A program made the position numbers and the translations under genes. A DNA stretch of 43,481 nt from an uncultured Clostridia bacterium (GTDB lineage: Bacteria > Bacillota > Clostridia > Christensenellales > Borkfalkiaceae). How positions within the stretch are numbered: the first letter of the stretch is position 1; each line of letters opens with the position of its first letter. The notes under the pieces were generated by a model. It had not been told where the DNA came from and did not search any database. It was given only the letters and a program-made list of their open reading frames with translations. Of the stretch, positions 1-7,700 are shown piece after piece. The stretch is taken from positions 1 through 43,481 of the forward strand of contig CANRNP010000009.1 of the NCBI GenBank assembly GCA_947632015.1, written 5' to 3'.

Positions 1-40
1 AAGGACACCACCCCCCTACCCCCCTCCTTGGAGGGGGTAA
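1..40. repeat. C-rich palindromic repeat, left copy
   Basis: The first 11 bases are followed by a C-rich run and a palindrome: CCCCCTCC at 20-27, a TT loop, and GGAGGGGG at 30-37. A near-identical copy with the same flank lies at 43355-43395, and the 11-base flank alone recurs at 43471-43481. It belongs to the same loose family as the elements at 41462-41501 and 17870-17909. The window begins inside the repeat, so the left boundary is unknown. Confidence 0.8.
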
Positions 41-44
41 ATCG

Positions 45-480
45 CAAACGCACGTTTCCTCGAACGATTCTTTTCGAACGCGGTGAGCAAAGAATCGTTC
101 GAAACCCTTAAATTTTCTTGCCTTAGGCGGAATTCACTTCCGCCGTGGGCGCCTCAATTTGGCAAATACTTTTGCCTTCTTGTTTGACAACGCGAACGAG
201 AGGACAAAAAGGTTAAGGCGATACAGCAAGTTTCCTCGCGCAATTATTTACGAACGAAGTGAGCAAAGAATTGCGCGAAAAGTGAGCAAAGAATCGTTCG
301 AAACTCTAAAATCCTCTGCGCGTTGGAAAACCACGCTTTTCCATAAGCGCCCTCGATTTGCCGCATACCTGCGGCTTAGTGCCCGATGAAACGAATGAGA
401 GGACAACTAAGTTAAACCGTAGACGCTCATTTCCTCACGGAAAAAGATTTTGCGTAAGCAAAAGATTTTTCGTGAACTCT
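45..480. repeat. Tandem 199-bp repeat array with covarying hairpins, possible structured RNA
   Basis: About 2.2 copies of a unit with a 199-bp period; for example GAGAGGACAA occurs at 198-207 and 397-406. Hairpin 1 occurs three times: 61-73/89-101 (13 bp), 237-249/265-277, and 436-474, each preceded by TTTCCTC. Hairpin 2: 126-132/138-144 and 324-330/337-343. Hairpin 3: 161-166/171-176 and 360-365/370-375, with a conserved TACY loop. Stem 4: 175-183/204-212 and 375-380/406-411. Stem sequences differ between copies but keep pairing, while loops and linkers are conserved. No convincing gene lies here; short open frames at 159-389 and 358-555 follow the repeat. The final copy contains the ffh stop codon, so on the minus strand the array would form the ffh 3' region. 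Which strand is functional, if either, is not known. Confidence 0.75.
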
Positions 481-1798
481 AAAACGGCAACCTCATCTTT
501 CCTTTTCCGCCCTTCATCCGCTTCATCAGCTCTTTCGTCTGTTCGAATTGTTTGAGGAGCTGGTTGAGGTCCTGTATCGTCGTCCCCGATCCCGCGGCAA
601 TGCGCTTTTTCCGGGAATAGTTGATGATCTGCGGATTATCCCGCTCTTTCGGCGTCATGGAGAGAATCATCGCCTTCACCCGCTCAATGCGTTTTTCGTC
701 AATGTCCTCTTCGCGCAATTTCAGCTTGCCCGCGCCGGGGAGCATACTCATGAGCGCGCCCGCGCCGCCCATTTTTTTGAGCGTTTCGAACTGTCCCAAA
801 TAATCGGTGAGCGTAAAGGAATTTTCGCGCATTTTGCGTTCGAGTTCCTTCGCCTGCTGCTCGGAAACAGCCTCCTGCGCCCGTTCGATGAGGGAGAGCA
901 CATCTCCCATGCCGAGGATGCGGGAAGCCATTCTGTCGGGATAGAAGGGCTCTAAATCGGTGATCTTTTCCCCGACGCCGATGAACTTGATCGGCTTGCC
1001 TGTAACCGCCTTGATGGAAAGGCATGCGCCGCCGCGCGTATCGCCGTCGAGCTTGGTCAAGATCACGCCCGTAATGCCCAAACGGTTGTTAAAGGTTTCG
1101 GCAACGTTCACGGCGTCCTGCCCCGTCATGGCGTCCACGGTGAGCAAAATTTCGTGTACCGTTACCTCTTTTTCGATCTCTTCGAGCTCTTCCATGAGCT
1201 TTTCGTCGATATGGAGCCGCCCCGCGGTATCGACGATCACCGTATCCATTCCCATGCGGGAAGCATATTCGATCGCCTGTTTTACCGTTTTCGAGGGCGT
1301 TTGCGTGCCCCGCTCGAACACTTCCGCGCCCGCTTTGGCGCCGACGACCTTTAATTGATCGATGGCGGCGGGACGGTAAATATCGCATGCGACGAGGAGC
1401 GGCCGCTTCCCCTGCTTTTTGAGGAGGGCGGCGAGTTTCGCGCACATCGTGGTCTTTCCTGCGCCTTGAAGCCCGCACATCATGATGACGGTCGGCGGCT
1501 TGGGGGAAACTTCGAGTTTGGAATTCCCCGAACCCATGAGCGCGATGAGTTCCTCGTTGACGATCTTCACGACCTGCTGGGCGGGATTGAGGGACTGCAA
1601 AACCTGTTGCCCCACCGCCTTTTCGGAGACCGCCGCGATAAAATCTTTCGCGACGCGCAAATTGACGTCCGCTTCCAAGAGGGCGACGCGCACTTCCCGC
1701 ATCGCGGTGCGGATTTCGAGTTCGGTAAGTTTTCCGCGTTTGGTGAGCTTGCCGAAGATATGGTTGAGCCGCTCGGAGAGCGAGGCAAAAAGCGCCAT
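479..1798 (-). CDS. ffh: Signal recognition particle protein Ffh (SRP54)
   Basis: The 439-residue SRP54 GTPase binds signal peptides of nascent membrane and secreted proteins, together with SRP RNA, and docks with FtsY at the membrane. The N domain covers about residues 1-90. The G domain has P-loop GLQGAGKTT (109-117), DTAGR and TKLDGD. The C-terminal M domain is methionine-rich and carries the RNA-binding signature RKKRIAAGSG. Length is normal for a bacterial Ffh. The ATG at 1798 directly abuts the ylxM TAA at 1801-1799 with no spacer, so translation is probably coupled. The TAG stop (479-481) lies within the tail of the tandem repeat array, which makes the array the likely 3' untranslated region. 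No FtsY-like features and no truncation are seen. Confidence 0.97.
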   Translation of the reverse strand: MALFASLSERLNHIFGKLTKRGKLTELEIRTAMREVRVALLEADVNLRVAKDFIAAVSEKAVGQQVLQSLNPAQQVVKIVNEELIALMGSGNSKLEVSPKPPTVIMMCGLQGAGKTTMCAKLAALLKKQGKRPLLVACDIYRPAAIDQLKVVGAKAGAEVFERGTQTPSKTVKQAIEYASRMGMDTVIVDTAGRLHIDEKLMEELEEIEKEVTVHEILLTVDAMTGQDAVNVAETFNNRLGITGVILTKLDGDTRGGACLSIKAVTGKPIKFIGVGEKITDLEPFYPDRMASRILGMGDVLSLIERAQEAVSEQQAKELERKMRENSFTLTDYLGQFETLKKMGGAGALMSMLPGAGKLKLREEDIDEKRIERVKAMILSMTPKERDNPQIINYSRKKRIAAGSGTTIQDLNQLLKQFEQTKELMKRMKGGKGKMRLPF

Positions 1799-2173
1799 TT
1801 AGTTCTCCTCGTCGAGGTCGATCTCTTCCCCGACCGTGACCATTTTTATGATCTCGTCCATTTCCCGTGAGAATTCGGGGTGGACGTCTTTGAATTTTTC
1901 GAGCGCGGCAATCACTTCCGTCATCATGAGAGACACTTCGAGAGAGTAGGCTTGGTTCTGCGCGTTATGGCGGAGTTTTTCCTCGTAAAAATCGAGAAGC
2001 TCGCGGCTCGCTTTCAGCGTTTCGGAAATGTTCTGGCGGCTCACGCCCTTCTGCTCGGCGATCTCGGAAAGGGACAGATCGAGCATGTAATACATTTCGC
2101 AGATCTCCCGCTGGTTTTCGGTGAGAAGTCCGCCGTAGCAATCCCAAAGTTGCAGATATTTCAAGTCCTTCAC
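1799..2173 (-). CDS. ylxM: YlxM/p13-like helix-turn-helix protein (UPF0122)
   Basis: A 124-residue protein of the YlxM family, almost always encoded beside ffh in Bacillota and thought to modulate SRP function. Residues about 15-65 form a sigma-70 region 4-like helix-turn-helix (LSEIAEQKGVSRQNISETL), and the C-terminal half is predicted helical. The start is GTG at 2173 with a GGAG Shine-Dalgarno; the nearby ATG at 2178-2176 is out of frame. The gene has a strong promoter of its own flanked by two palindromes. Autoregulation by the HTH is a reasonable but untested inference. Confidence 0.93.
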   Translation of the reverse strand: MKDLKYLQLWDCYGGLLTENQREICEMYYMLDLSLSEIAEQKGVSRQNISETLKASRELLDFYEEKLRHNAQNQAYSLEVSLMMTEVIAALEKFKDVHPEFSREMDEIIKMVTVGEEIDLDEEN

Positions 2174-2189
2174 GGCATTTCTCCGCGCC

Positions 2190-2211
2190 TGTCAAGGAAT
2201 TTACCTTGACA
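2190..2211. promoter_or_regulatory. Palindromic operator candidate downstream of the ylxM -10 box
   Basis: A 22-bp inverted repeat, TGTCAAGG and CCTTGACA around a 6-bp spacer, sits between the ylxM -10 box and the start codon. It shares its half-site with the palindrome at 2243-2266 that overlaps the -35 box. A pair of matching palindromes bracketing a promoter suggests a dimeric repressor site, or a 5' leader hairpin. No binding protein can be named from sequence alone. Confidence 0.5.
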
Positions 2212-2220
2212 CTTTGCCCT

Positions 2221-2249
2221 ATCATAGCAAAAAAAAACGCGCCTGTCAA
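2221..2249 (-). promoter_or_regulatory. Sigma-A promoter for ylxM-ffh
   Basis: On the minus strand, TTGACA (2249-2244) and TATGAT (2226-2221) are 17 bp apart. The -35 box is part of a terminator-like hairpin and the spacer contains that hairpin's T tract, so promoter and terminator occupy the same DNA. Confidence 0.85.
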
Positions 2250-2270
2250 GTATTTTTCCTTGACAGACGC
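2229..2270 (-). terminator. Rho-independent terminator overlapping the ylxM promoter
   Basis: On the minus strand a 12-bp stem, GCGTCTGTCAAG with CTTGACAGGCGC (one G-U pair), is followed by G and nine T residues. It lies 13 bp past the stop of the membrane protein gene at 2284-2727 and should end that transcript. The inner part of the stem (2243-2266) is also the second copy of the TGTCAAG palindrome. Confidence 0.75.
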
Positions 2271-2283
2271 AGATTTTTTTCGG

Positions 2284-2727
2284 TCAGATCCAAACAACGA
2301 GCACGCCGATGAAATGCAAGAGCACATAGAGCGCGGTGGGCGCCGCCGCAATATAATTTTGCCGCGCGAACTGAAAGGCGAGCAGGGCGACCCCCGGACA
2401 CACCGCGAGGAAGAGGGCGACCGCGATATTCGCAAAGCCGCAGAAGTAGAAAATCCACGCGACATAGGAGAGGAGCAAAAACAGCCAGGTGAGGGTGCCC
2501 GTGAGGGTAAAATAGGAGAACTTCTTCTGCTCTTTGTGCAAAATCGCGATCATGCACCCGCCGCCGAGGAATTCGAGGATATAGGAAATGACGGCGGTCA
2601 CGCGGTTGCCGTCCAGCCCCGCGAATTCGGGGATGCACCAGTACACGATGTTGGGCAGAATGAGGAGCGCAAAGAGAAGCGCCGCCAAATAGTCGATCCC
2701 CCACTTGTAATTTTTCAAAAATTTCAT
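2284..2727 (-). CDS. Four-helix membrane protein, unknown function
   Basis: I do not recognise this 147-residue protein. It has a short basic N-terminus (MKFLKNYKWG), then four hydrophobic segments at roughly residues 12-30, 46-62, 72-98 and 100-145, the last long enough for two helices. There are no soluble domains and no obvious catalytic motif. The start ATG has GGAG 7 bases upstream. It lies between ylxM and another small membrane protein on the same strand and has its own terminator, so it is probably a separate insert into the usual ftsY-ylxM-ffh order. The small gene upstream at 2788-3069 may share its transcript. Confidence 0.75.
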   Translation of the reverse strand: MKFLKNYKWGIDYLAALLFALLILPNIVYWCIPEFAGLDGNRVTAVISYILEFLGGGCMIAILHKEQKKFSYFTLTGTLTWLFLLLSYVAWIFYFCGFANIAVALFLAVCPGVALLAFQFARQNYIAAAPTALYVLLHFIGVLVVWI

Positions 2728-2787
2728 ACTTTTCTCCTTTCGCGTCCCGCGCGCCGCGGGCGGTTTTTGCTTGCGGTTTTTCCGCGA

Positions 2788-3069
2788 CTACTTCTTGAAA
2801 TATTGCAGGATCGCGTCGAGCCCGAAGTTTGCCATAGCGACCGTAAAGACGACGGCAAAGATCACCGCCACGATGATGAGGACGCAGAAGAAACTGCGCG
2901 CAAAACTGCGGCGATTGATGTTGGCGTCGCTCAGCGAAAACACGATCATGCAAATGAACCCGACGAGCGGGATCGCAAACAAAATGGTGTAACCGAAATA
3001 CCCCCATGCGCCGAGCGGACGGTATTTTTCGGGAAGCGTCGCGATCTCGGTCTTTTCCGTATTTGTCAT
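2788..3069 (-). CDS. Small two-helix membrane protein, unknown function
   Basis: Read from the ATG at 3069, which has a GGAGGG Shine-Dalgarno 4 bases upstream; an upstream in-frame extension would run into ftsY and past the promoter, so it is rejected. The 93-residue product has a polar N-terminus, a first hydrophobic segment near residues 24-46 (YTILFAIPLVGFICMIVFSL), a basic linker (NINRRSFARS) and a second segment near 59-83. This layout resembles small DUF4190 or CD225-like membrane proteins, but I cannot assign a family. It is driven by a near-consensus promoter and is probably co-transcribed with the membrane protein at 2284-2727. Confidence 0.75.
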   Translation of the reverse strand: MTNTEKTEIATLPEKYRPLGAWGYFGYTILFAIPLVGFICMIVFSLSDANINRRSFARSFFCVLIIVAVIFAVVFTVAMANFGLDAILQYFKK

Positions 3070-3097
3070 AATTCCCTCCGAAAGTATCGATAAAAGG

Positions 3098-3126
3098 ATT
3101 ATACCCCATCCGTCGTTTTCTGTCAA
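3098..3126 (-). promoter_or_regulatory. Consensus sigma-A promoter for the two small membrane proteins
   Basis: On the minus strand, TTGACA (3126-3121), a 17-bp spacer and TATAAT (3103-3098) form a perfect-consensus promoter. It starts 17 bp after the ftsY stop and gives a leader of about 20 nt for the gene at 2788-3069. Confidence 0.92.
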
Positions 3127-3142
3127 GCGGATGAAAACGTTC

Positions 3143-4039
3143 TCAGAAGAATCCCTCGACGAACTGCTCGGCGTCGAAGAGTTCGAGATCGTCGATTTTC
3201 TCCCCCACGCCCGCAAAAATGACGGGGATTTTCAGCTCGCCGCAGAGGGAGAACACAAAGCCGCCCTTTGCCGTGCCGTCGAGCTTGGTGAGCACGATGC
3301 CGTCGAGCTCCACCGCCTCGTCGAACACGCGCGCCTGGCTCACGGCGTTCTGCCCCGTGGTTGCGTCGAGCACCAAAAACTTATAAAACGCCGCTTCGGG
3401 ATATTCCCGCCGCACGACGCGGTCCATTTTTTCAAGCTCCTTCATGAGATTTTCCTTGACATGGAGCCGACCCGCCGTGTCGATGAGAAGGACGTCGGTC
3501 TTTCTCGCTTTCGCCGAGGAGACCGCGTCGAACACGACCGCGGAGGGATCGCTCCCCTCCTCGTGCTTTACGATCTTGACTTTGGCGCGATCCGCCCAGA
3601 CGTTGAGCTGGTCGATCGCCGCCGCGCGGAAGGTATCTGCCGCCGCCACCGTCACGGTTTTGTGCTGACGTACGAAATAATTTGCGACCTTTCCGATCGT
3701 CGTCGTCTTGCCAACGCCGTTTACCCCCACGAACATCATGACGCAGGGATATTTGAATTCGGGCACGGGCGCCTCGTTCAGGGTGTCCTCCAAAATATCT
3801 TTGAGGAGATCGGTGACGAACCCTTCGTCCTTGATCTTGCCGCCGATCGCTTCCTCTTTGACCTGCTCCACGACGTCCTCCGCCGTGGTAACGCCGACGT
3901 CCGAGGAGATGAGGATCTCTTCGAGCTCGTCGTAAAAGGCGTCGCCGAGCTTATTTTTGAGGAATAACTGCCTCAATTTCGAGGAGACATTATCCTTCGT
4001 TTTCTTCAATGCGTCTTTGATCTTTCCGAACAGACCCAT
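3143..4039 (-). CDS. ftsY: Signal recognition particle receptor FtsY
   Basis: The 298-residue SRP receptor GTPase accepts the SRP-ribosome complex at the membrane and hands it to SecYEG. It has a short N-terminal helix (MGLFGKIKDALKK) and no acidic A domain, as in many Gram-positive FtsY proteins. The NG domain follows, with P-loop GVNGVGKTTT, the DTFRAAA motif, DTAGRLH and TKLDGTAKGG. The gene starts 61 bp downstream of the smc stop; that gap contains a weak GC hairpin but no promoter that I can see, so expression is probably from the plsX-rnc-smc transcript. Confidence 0.97.
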   Translation of the reverse strand: MGLFGKIKDALKKTKDNVSSKLRQLFLKNKLGDAFYDELEEILISSDVGVTTAEDVVEQVKEEAIGGKIKDEGFVTDLLKDILEDTLNEAPVPEFKYPCVMMFVGVNGVGKTTTIGKVANYFVRQHKTVTVAAADTFRAAAIDQLNVWADRAKVKIVKHEEGSDPSAVVFDAVSSAKARKTDVLLIDTAGRLHVKENLMKELEKMDRVVRREYPEAAFYKFLVLDATTGQNAVSQARVFDEAVELDGIVLTKLDGTAKGGFVFSLCGELKIPVIFAGVGEKIDDLELFDAEQFVEGFF

Positions 4040-4100
4040 TTTGGTTTACCTCGTTATTCGATTTTTCGGGGACAGGTGCCCCTTTGCCCTTCGGCGGGCT

Positions 4101-7100
4101 TTAAGATATGACCGTATCGCCGCCGAGGCGGGTTTCGACTTCGGACAGCTTGACGGAGACGATCTTGCTGACGCCCTTTTCCTCCATCGTGACGCCGAAG
4201 AGGGTATCCGCCTGCGTCATCGTCGGTTTTCTGTGCGTGATGACGATGAACTGCGTCTCTTTCGAGAATTTTTTTAAGTACTTCGCAAAGCGGTCTACGT
4301 TCGCTTCGTCGAGCGCCGCCTCGATCTCGTCTAAGATACAGAAGGGCATGGGGCGGGATTTTAAGATGGCGAACAGAATGGCGATCGCCGTGAACGCCCG
4401 TTCGCCGCCCGAAAGAAGGGAAATTTTCGTGAGCTTTTTGCCCGGCGGGCAGGCGATGATCTCCACGCCCGCTTCGAGCGGGTCGGTGCAATCGGTGTAA
4501 TCGAGCTGCATTTCCGCCTTTCCGCCGCCGAAGAGCTCCTTGAAGATCTGCGTGAAGTTGTGGTTGATCTCCGAAAAGCCCGCGTCGAACTGTTTCTGCA
4601 TGGCGTCTCTCAGGTCGGTGAGCACGGTGGTGAGGTCGGAAATGCCCTTTTCGAGGTCCTCGCGCTGGGTCTGCATCTCGGTGTAGCGGGCAAGCAGATT
4701 TTCATAGTCCTCTTCCGCGTTCTGGTTGACGGGACCGAGCGAGGCGATCTTGTGGCGGAGGGAATTGATATTCGTTGCCGACTGCGAAAGATCGTAAGTT
4801 TCGTCGCGGAGCGCCTGCGCCGTTTCGTAGGTAAGGCCGTACGCCTCGTCGATGCGCTGTTTCATGTTTTCGAGGCTGACTTCCGCCTTGGAAATTTCGA
4901 CCTCGCTCTCATGCTTTTGATCGCCCAAGATCTGCCGCCGGGCGAGAAGGGCGCGTTTGCGCTCGCCGAGCGCCGCCTGCTCCGCCGCCGTTTCCCGCTT
5001 TTCGCTCTCCACGCGGGAGATGCTCCCGCGGATGGACGCGACCGCCGCCTGCTCCTCTTCGGTGAGCGCGACCTTCTCCTCGTCCCGTTTGAGCTGTTTG
5101 ATGAGGATCTCCGTCTGCGCGATCTCCGCGTGCGTGTCGTCTACCTTTTTGAGGAGCGCCGATTTTTCCTCGGAAAGACGGCGCAGATTCTCCTCTTCCG
5201 CCGAAATCGCCGAGCGCAGGGAAGCGCTCTCCACTTTGAGCGCGTTGAGCTCTTCGAGCAGTTTTTCCCGCTTTTCGCGCAGTTCGGAATATTGCGCCGC
5301 GCGCGCCGCCGCCTCGGCCGCCGCCTCCGAACGGATCTTGGTGAGGATGTCCTCGCTCTCCGAGGTGGAGAGGACCTCGCTTTCGAGATCGCCCACCCGC
5401 TTTTCGAGCCGTTCCAAGAGCCCGTTATATTCGGCAAGATCGCGCTCGGCGTCCGCGATGAGGTCGATGAGGGCGAGTTCCTTTTGGGAGAGCGCGGCAA
5501 AATTCGCCGTTTCCTCCTGCACCCTCGCGCGGAAACGCTCGTATTCCTCCTCCGTCTCTTCCCGCGCGCGCTCGTTCTCCTCGATCGCCTCTTTGATCTT
5601 CGCGGCGAGCGCCGTCTTTTTGGCGATCCCCTCCTCGCATTCCTTGATATGCCGTTCGCCTGCAAGAAGGTTGCCGCTTCCGCTCCGCCTGCTCCCGCCC
5701 GTCATGGAGCCGCTCGTCGCGATGATGTCGCCGTCGAGGGTGACGATGCGGAAGGCGCGGGGATATTTTTTGGCGATCGCCGTCGCGTTCGCGATCGTAT
5801 CGCACACCAGCGTGTTGCCGAGCAGATTGCGGATCACGTTGTCATAATAGGGATCGTAGCGCACGAGCTCGTCGGCAAGCCCCAACGCCCCTTTCTCGTG
5901 AAGGGCGCGGCTGATCTCCGGGGTGTTGTAATGGGGGCGCATTGCCGCAACGGGCAAGAAGGTGACGATGCCGCCCCCCGTCTTTTTGAGGTATTCGATG
6001 AGGAAACGGGCGTCGTCCGCCGTTGCCGTTACGAGGTTCTGCATCGCCCCGCCGAACGCCGTTTCCACCGCCACTTCGTATTTCTGCTCGGTAGAGACGA
6101 TGTCGGCGATCGCGCCCTTGATCTTTTTGCCGAGTTCGGGCTCCTTCCTCGCCGTGAGTTGAAGGTTGCGGACGCTGTCCCGATAGCCGTCGAAACGGTT
6201 TTTCAGGTTGCGGTACAGTTCGAGATTGTTGGAAAGGTTCGCGATGGTCGTGTTGCAGTCGATGAGGTCCTGGGAGAGCTTCTGCCCGGAGTGCAAAATA
6301 TCCTTGATGCTCTCTTGGAGATCCGCCTCGCGGGCGCTCTTTTCATCGAGGAATTTTTCGCACGCCGCCTTTTGCGCGCGGCAGGCTTCGAGCTGTGCGG
6401 CGTAATCCTTTTTGCGGCTCTCCGCCTTTAAGATCGCCTGTTTTACCTCGCCGATACGCTCGCTCGCCGCCGATTTCTGGGCGGAAAGGCTCCCCGCGTT
6501 CGCGCGCACGTCCGCCAGATTTTCGACGGAGGTAAGTTCGCTCGCGCGCTGTTCGTCCGACAGCTGTTCGTAGTGGAGAAGGCGGGCGTCCGTCTCCTGC
6601 AACTTGCGGGAGAGCTCCGCGGTCTTTTTCCCGATCTCCCCGGCGCGCTTTTCCGCCTCCGCCTTCTTCTTTTCCCCGCTCTCCGTGAGGAGGTCGATCT
6701 CCTTCGTGCGGCGCAGAGAGTATTCCACGTCCTCGGTCGCCGCCGAAAGGCGCCGCTTGTAGGAAGCGATCCGCTCGCCGAGCACCCGCGCCTCGCCGCT
6801 TTTATGTTCGAGCCCCACTTCGAATACGCGCAATTTCTCGTTGAGGGCGCGCAGTTCTCCGTCCTGCCGCTCCGCCGTTTCGCGGGCGGCGAGCTCCTTC
6901 CCGTCCACTTCGCCGAGCTCTTTTTCCGTCTCTTCAAGCGCTTTTTCCGCCTCGGCGATGCGGGCGCGGTGCTTCGCCGTTTCGTGTTCGAAATTTTCGC
7001 ACCGTGCAAGATAGGTGTTTACCTCTTCATATTTGAGAGAGGCGGAATATTCCCGATATTTTTTTGCCGTTTCCGCCTGCTTTTCGAGCGGTTTGAGCTG

Positions 7101-7700
7101 TTTTTCCGCTTCGTCCATGCGCTGGACGAATACGGTGAGGTTGTCCTTCGCGCTTTCGAGCTTGCGCTCGATCTCCCCCTTCTGCGCCTTGAATTTCATC
7201 ACCCCCGTCGCTTCCTCGAAAATGGCGCGGCGGTCCTCAGGCTTGGCGTTCATGATCTGCTCCACCTTGCCCTGCCCGATGATGGAATAGCCCTCTTTGC
7301 CGATCCCCACGCCGTGAAGAAGGGCGACGATGTCTTTCAGGCGGCAGGGCTGTTTGTTGAGGAGATATTCGCTCTCCCCCGAACGGTAGAGACGGCGGGT
7401 CATGGCGACTTCGTCGTACTCGATGTCGAAAAGTCTGCCCGTATTGTCGAAAATCAGGGTCACTTCGCAATAGGAGAGGGCGCGGCGCTCCTGCGTGCCG
7501 TTGAAAATGACGTCCTGCATGTTGGAGCCGCGCAACGTTTTCGCCGACTGTTCGCCGAGCACCCAGCGGACCGCGTCCGCCACGTTGCTCTTGCCGCAAC
7601 CGTTGGGACCGACGATGCAAGTGACGCCGTCCTCGAATTTGATGGACGTTCTGTCTGCAAAGGATTTGAATCCGGCGAGTTGTATTTCCTTAAAATTCAT
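4101..7700 (-). CDS. smc: Chromosome segregation protein Smc
   Basis: A 1199-residue Smc ATPase, which with ScpA and ScpB forms the bacterial condensin that loads at parS and individualises sister chromosomes. Walker A GPNGCGKSN is at residues 31-39. Two long coiled-coil arms flank a hinge at about residues 510-670. The C-terminal head has the signature LSGGER (1096-1101) and Walker B PFCILDE (1119-1125). The ATG at 7700 overlaps the rnc stop as ATGA and matches the canonical N-terminus MNFKEIQLAGFKSFAD; an upstream extension into rnc is rejected. Position after rnc and before ftsY is the standard Bacillota arrangement. Confidence 0.98.
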   Translation of the reverse strand: MNFKEIQLAGFKSFADRTSIKFEDGVTCIVGPNGCGKSNVADAVRWVLGEQSAKTLRGSNMQDVIFNGTQERRALSYCEVTLIFDNTGRLFDIEYDEVAMTRRLYRSGESEYLLNKQPCRLKDIVALLHGVGIGKEGYSIIGQGKVEQIMNAKPEDRRAIFEEATGVMKFKAQKGEIERKLESAKDNLTVFVQRMDEAEKQLKPLEKQAETAKKYREYSASLKYEEVNTYLARCENFEHETAKHRARIAEAEKALEETEKELGEVDGKELAARETAERQDGELRALNEKLRVFEVGLEHKSGEARVLGERIASYKRRLSAATEDVEYSLRRTKEIDLLTESGEKKKAEAEKRAGEIGKKTAELSRKLQETDARLLHYEQLSDEQRASELTSVENLADVRANAGSLSAQKSAASERIGEVKQAILKAESRKKDYAAQLEACRAQKAACEKFLDEKSAREADLQESIKDILHSGQKLSQDLIDCNTTIANLSNNLELYRNLKNRFDGYRDSVRNLQLTARKEPELGKKIKGAIADIVSTEQKYEVAVETAFGGAMQNLVTATADDARFLIEYLKKTGGGIVTFLPVAAMRPHYNTPEISRALHEKGALGLADELVRYDPYYDNVIRNLLGNTLVCDTIANATAIAKKYPRAFRIVTLDGDIIATSGSMTGGSRRSGSGNLLAGERHIKECEEGIAKKTALAAKIKEAIEENERAREETEEEYERFRARVQEETANFAALSQKELALIDLIADAERDLAEYNGLLERLEKRVGDLESEVLSTSESEDILTKIRSEAAAEAAARAAQYSELREKREKLLEELNALKVESASLRSAISAEEENLRRLSEEKSALLKKVDDTHAEIAQTEILIKQLKRDEEKVALTEEEQAAVASIRGSISRVESEKRETAAEQAALGERKRALLARRQILGDQKHESEVEISKAEVSLENMKQRIDEAYGLTYETAQALRDETYDLSQSATNINSLRHKIASLGPVNQNAEEDYENLLARYTEMQTQREDLEKGISDLTTVLTDLRDAMQKQFDAGFSEINHNFTQIFKELFGGGKAEMQLDYTDCTDPLEAGVEIIACPPGKKLTKISLLSGGERAFTAIAILFAILKSRPMPFCILDEIEAALDEANVDRFAKYLKKFSKETQFIVITHRKPTMTQADTLFGVTMEEKGVSKIVSVKLSEVETRLGGDTVIS

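Noticed and set aside
159..555. Two short plus-strand open frames in the ffh-proximal array
   Set aside because: Both follow the repeat unit, share only repeat-derived residues (for example NERTKRL and NERTTKL) and have no good ribosome binding site.
4040..4100. Regulatory hairpin between smc and ftsY
   Set aside because: GGGG/CCCC with a 7-nt loop is too short and weak to claim as terminator or attenuator.
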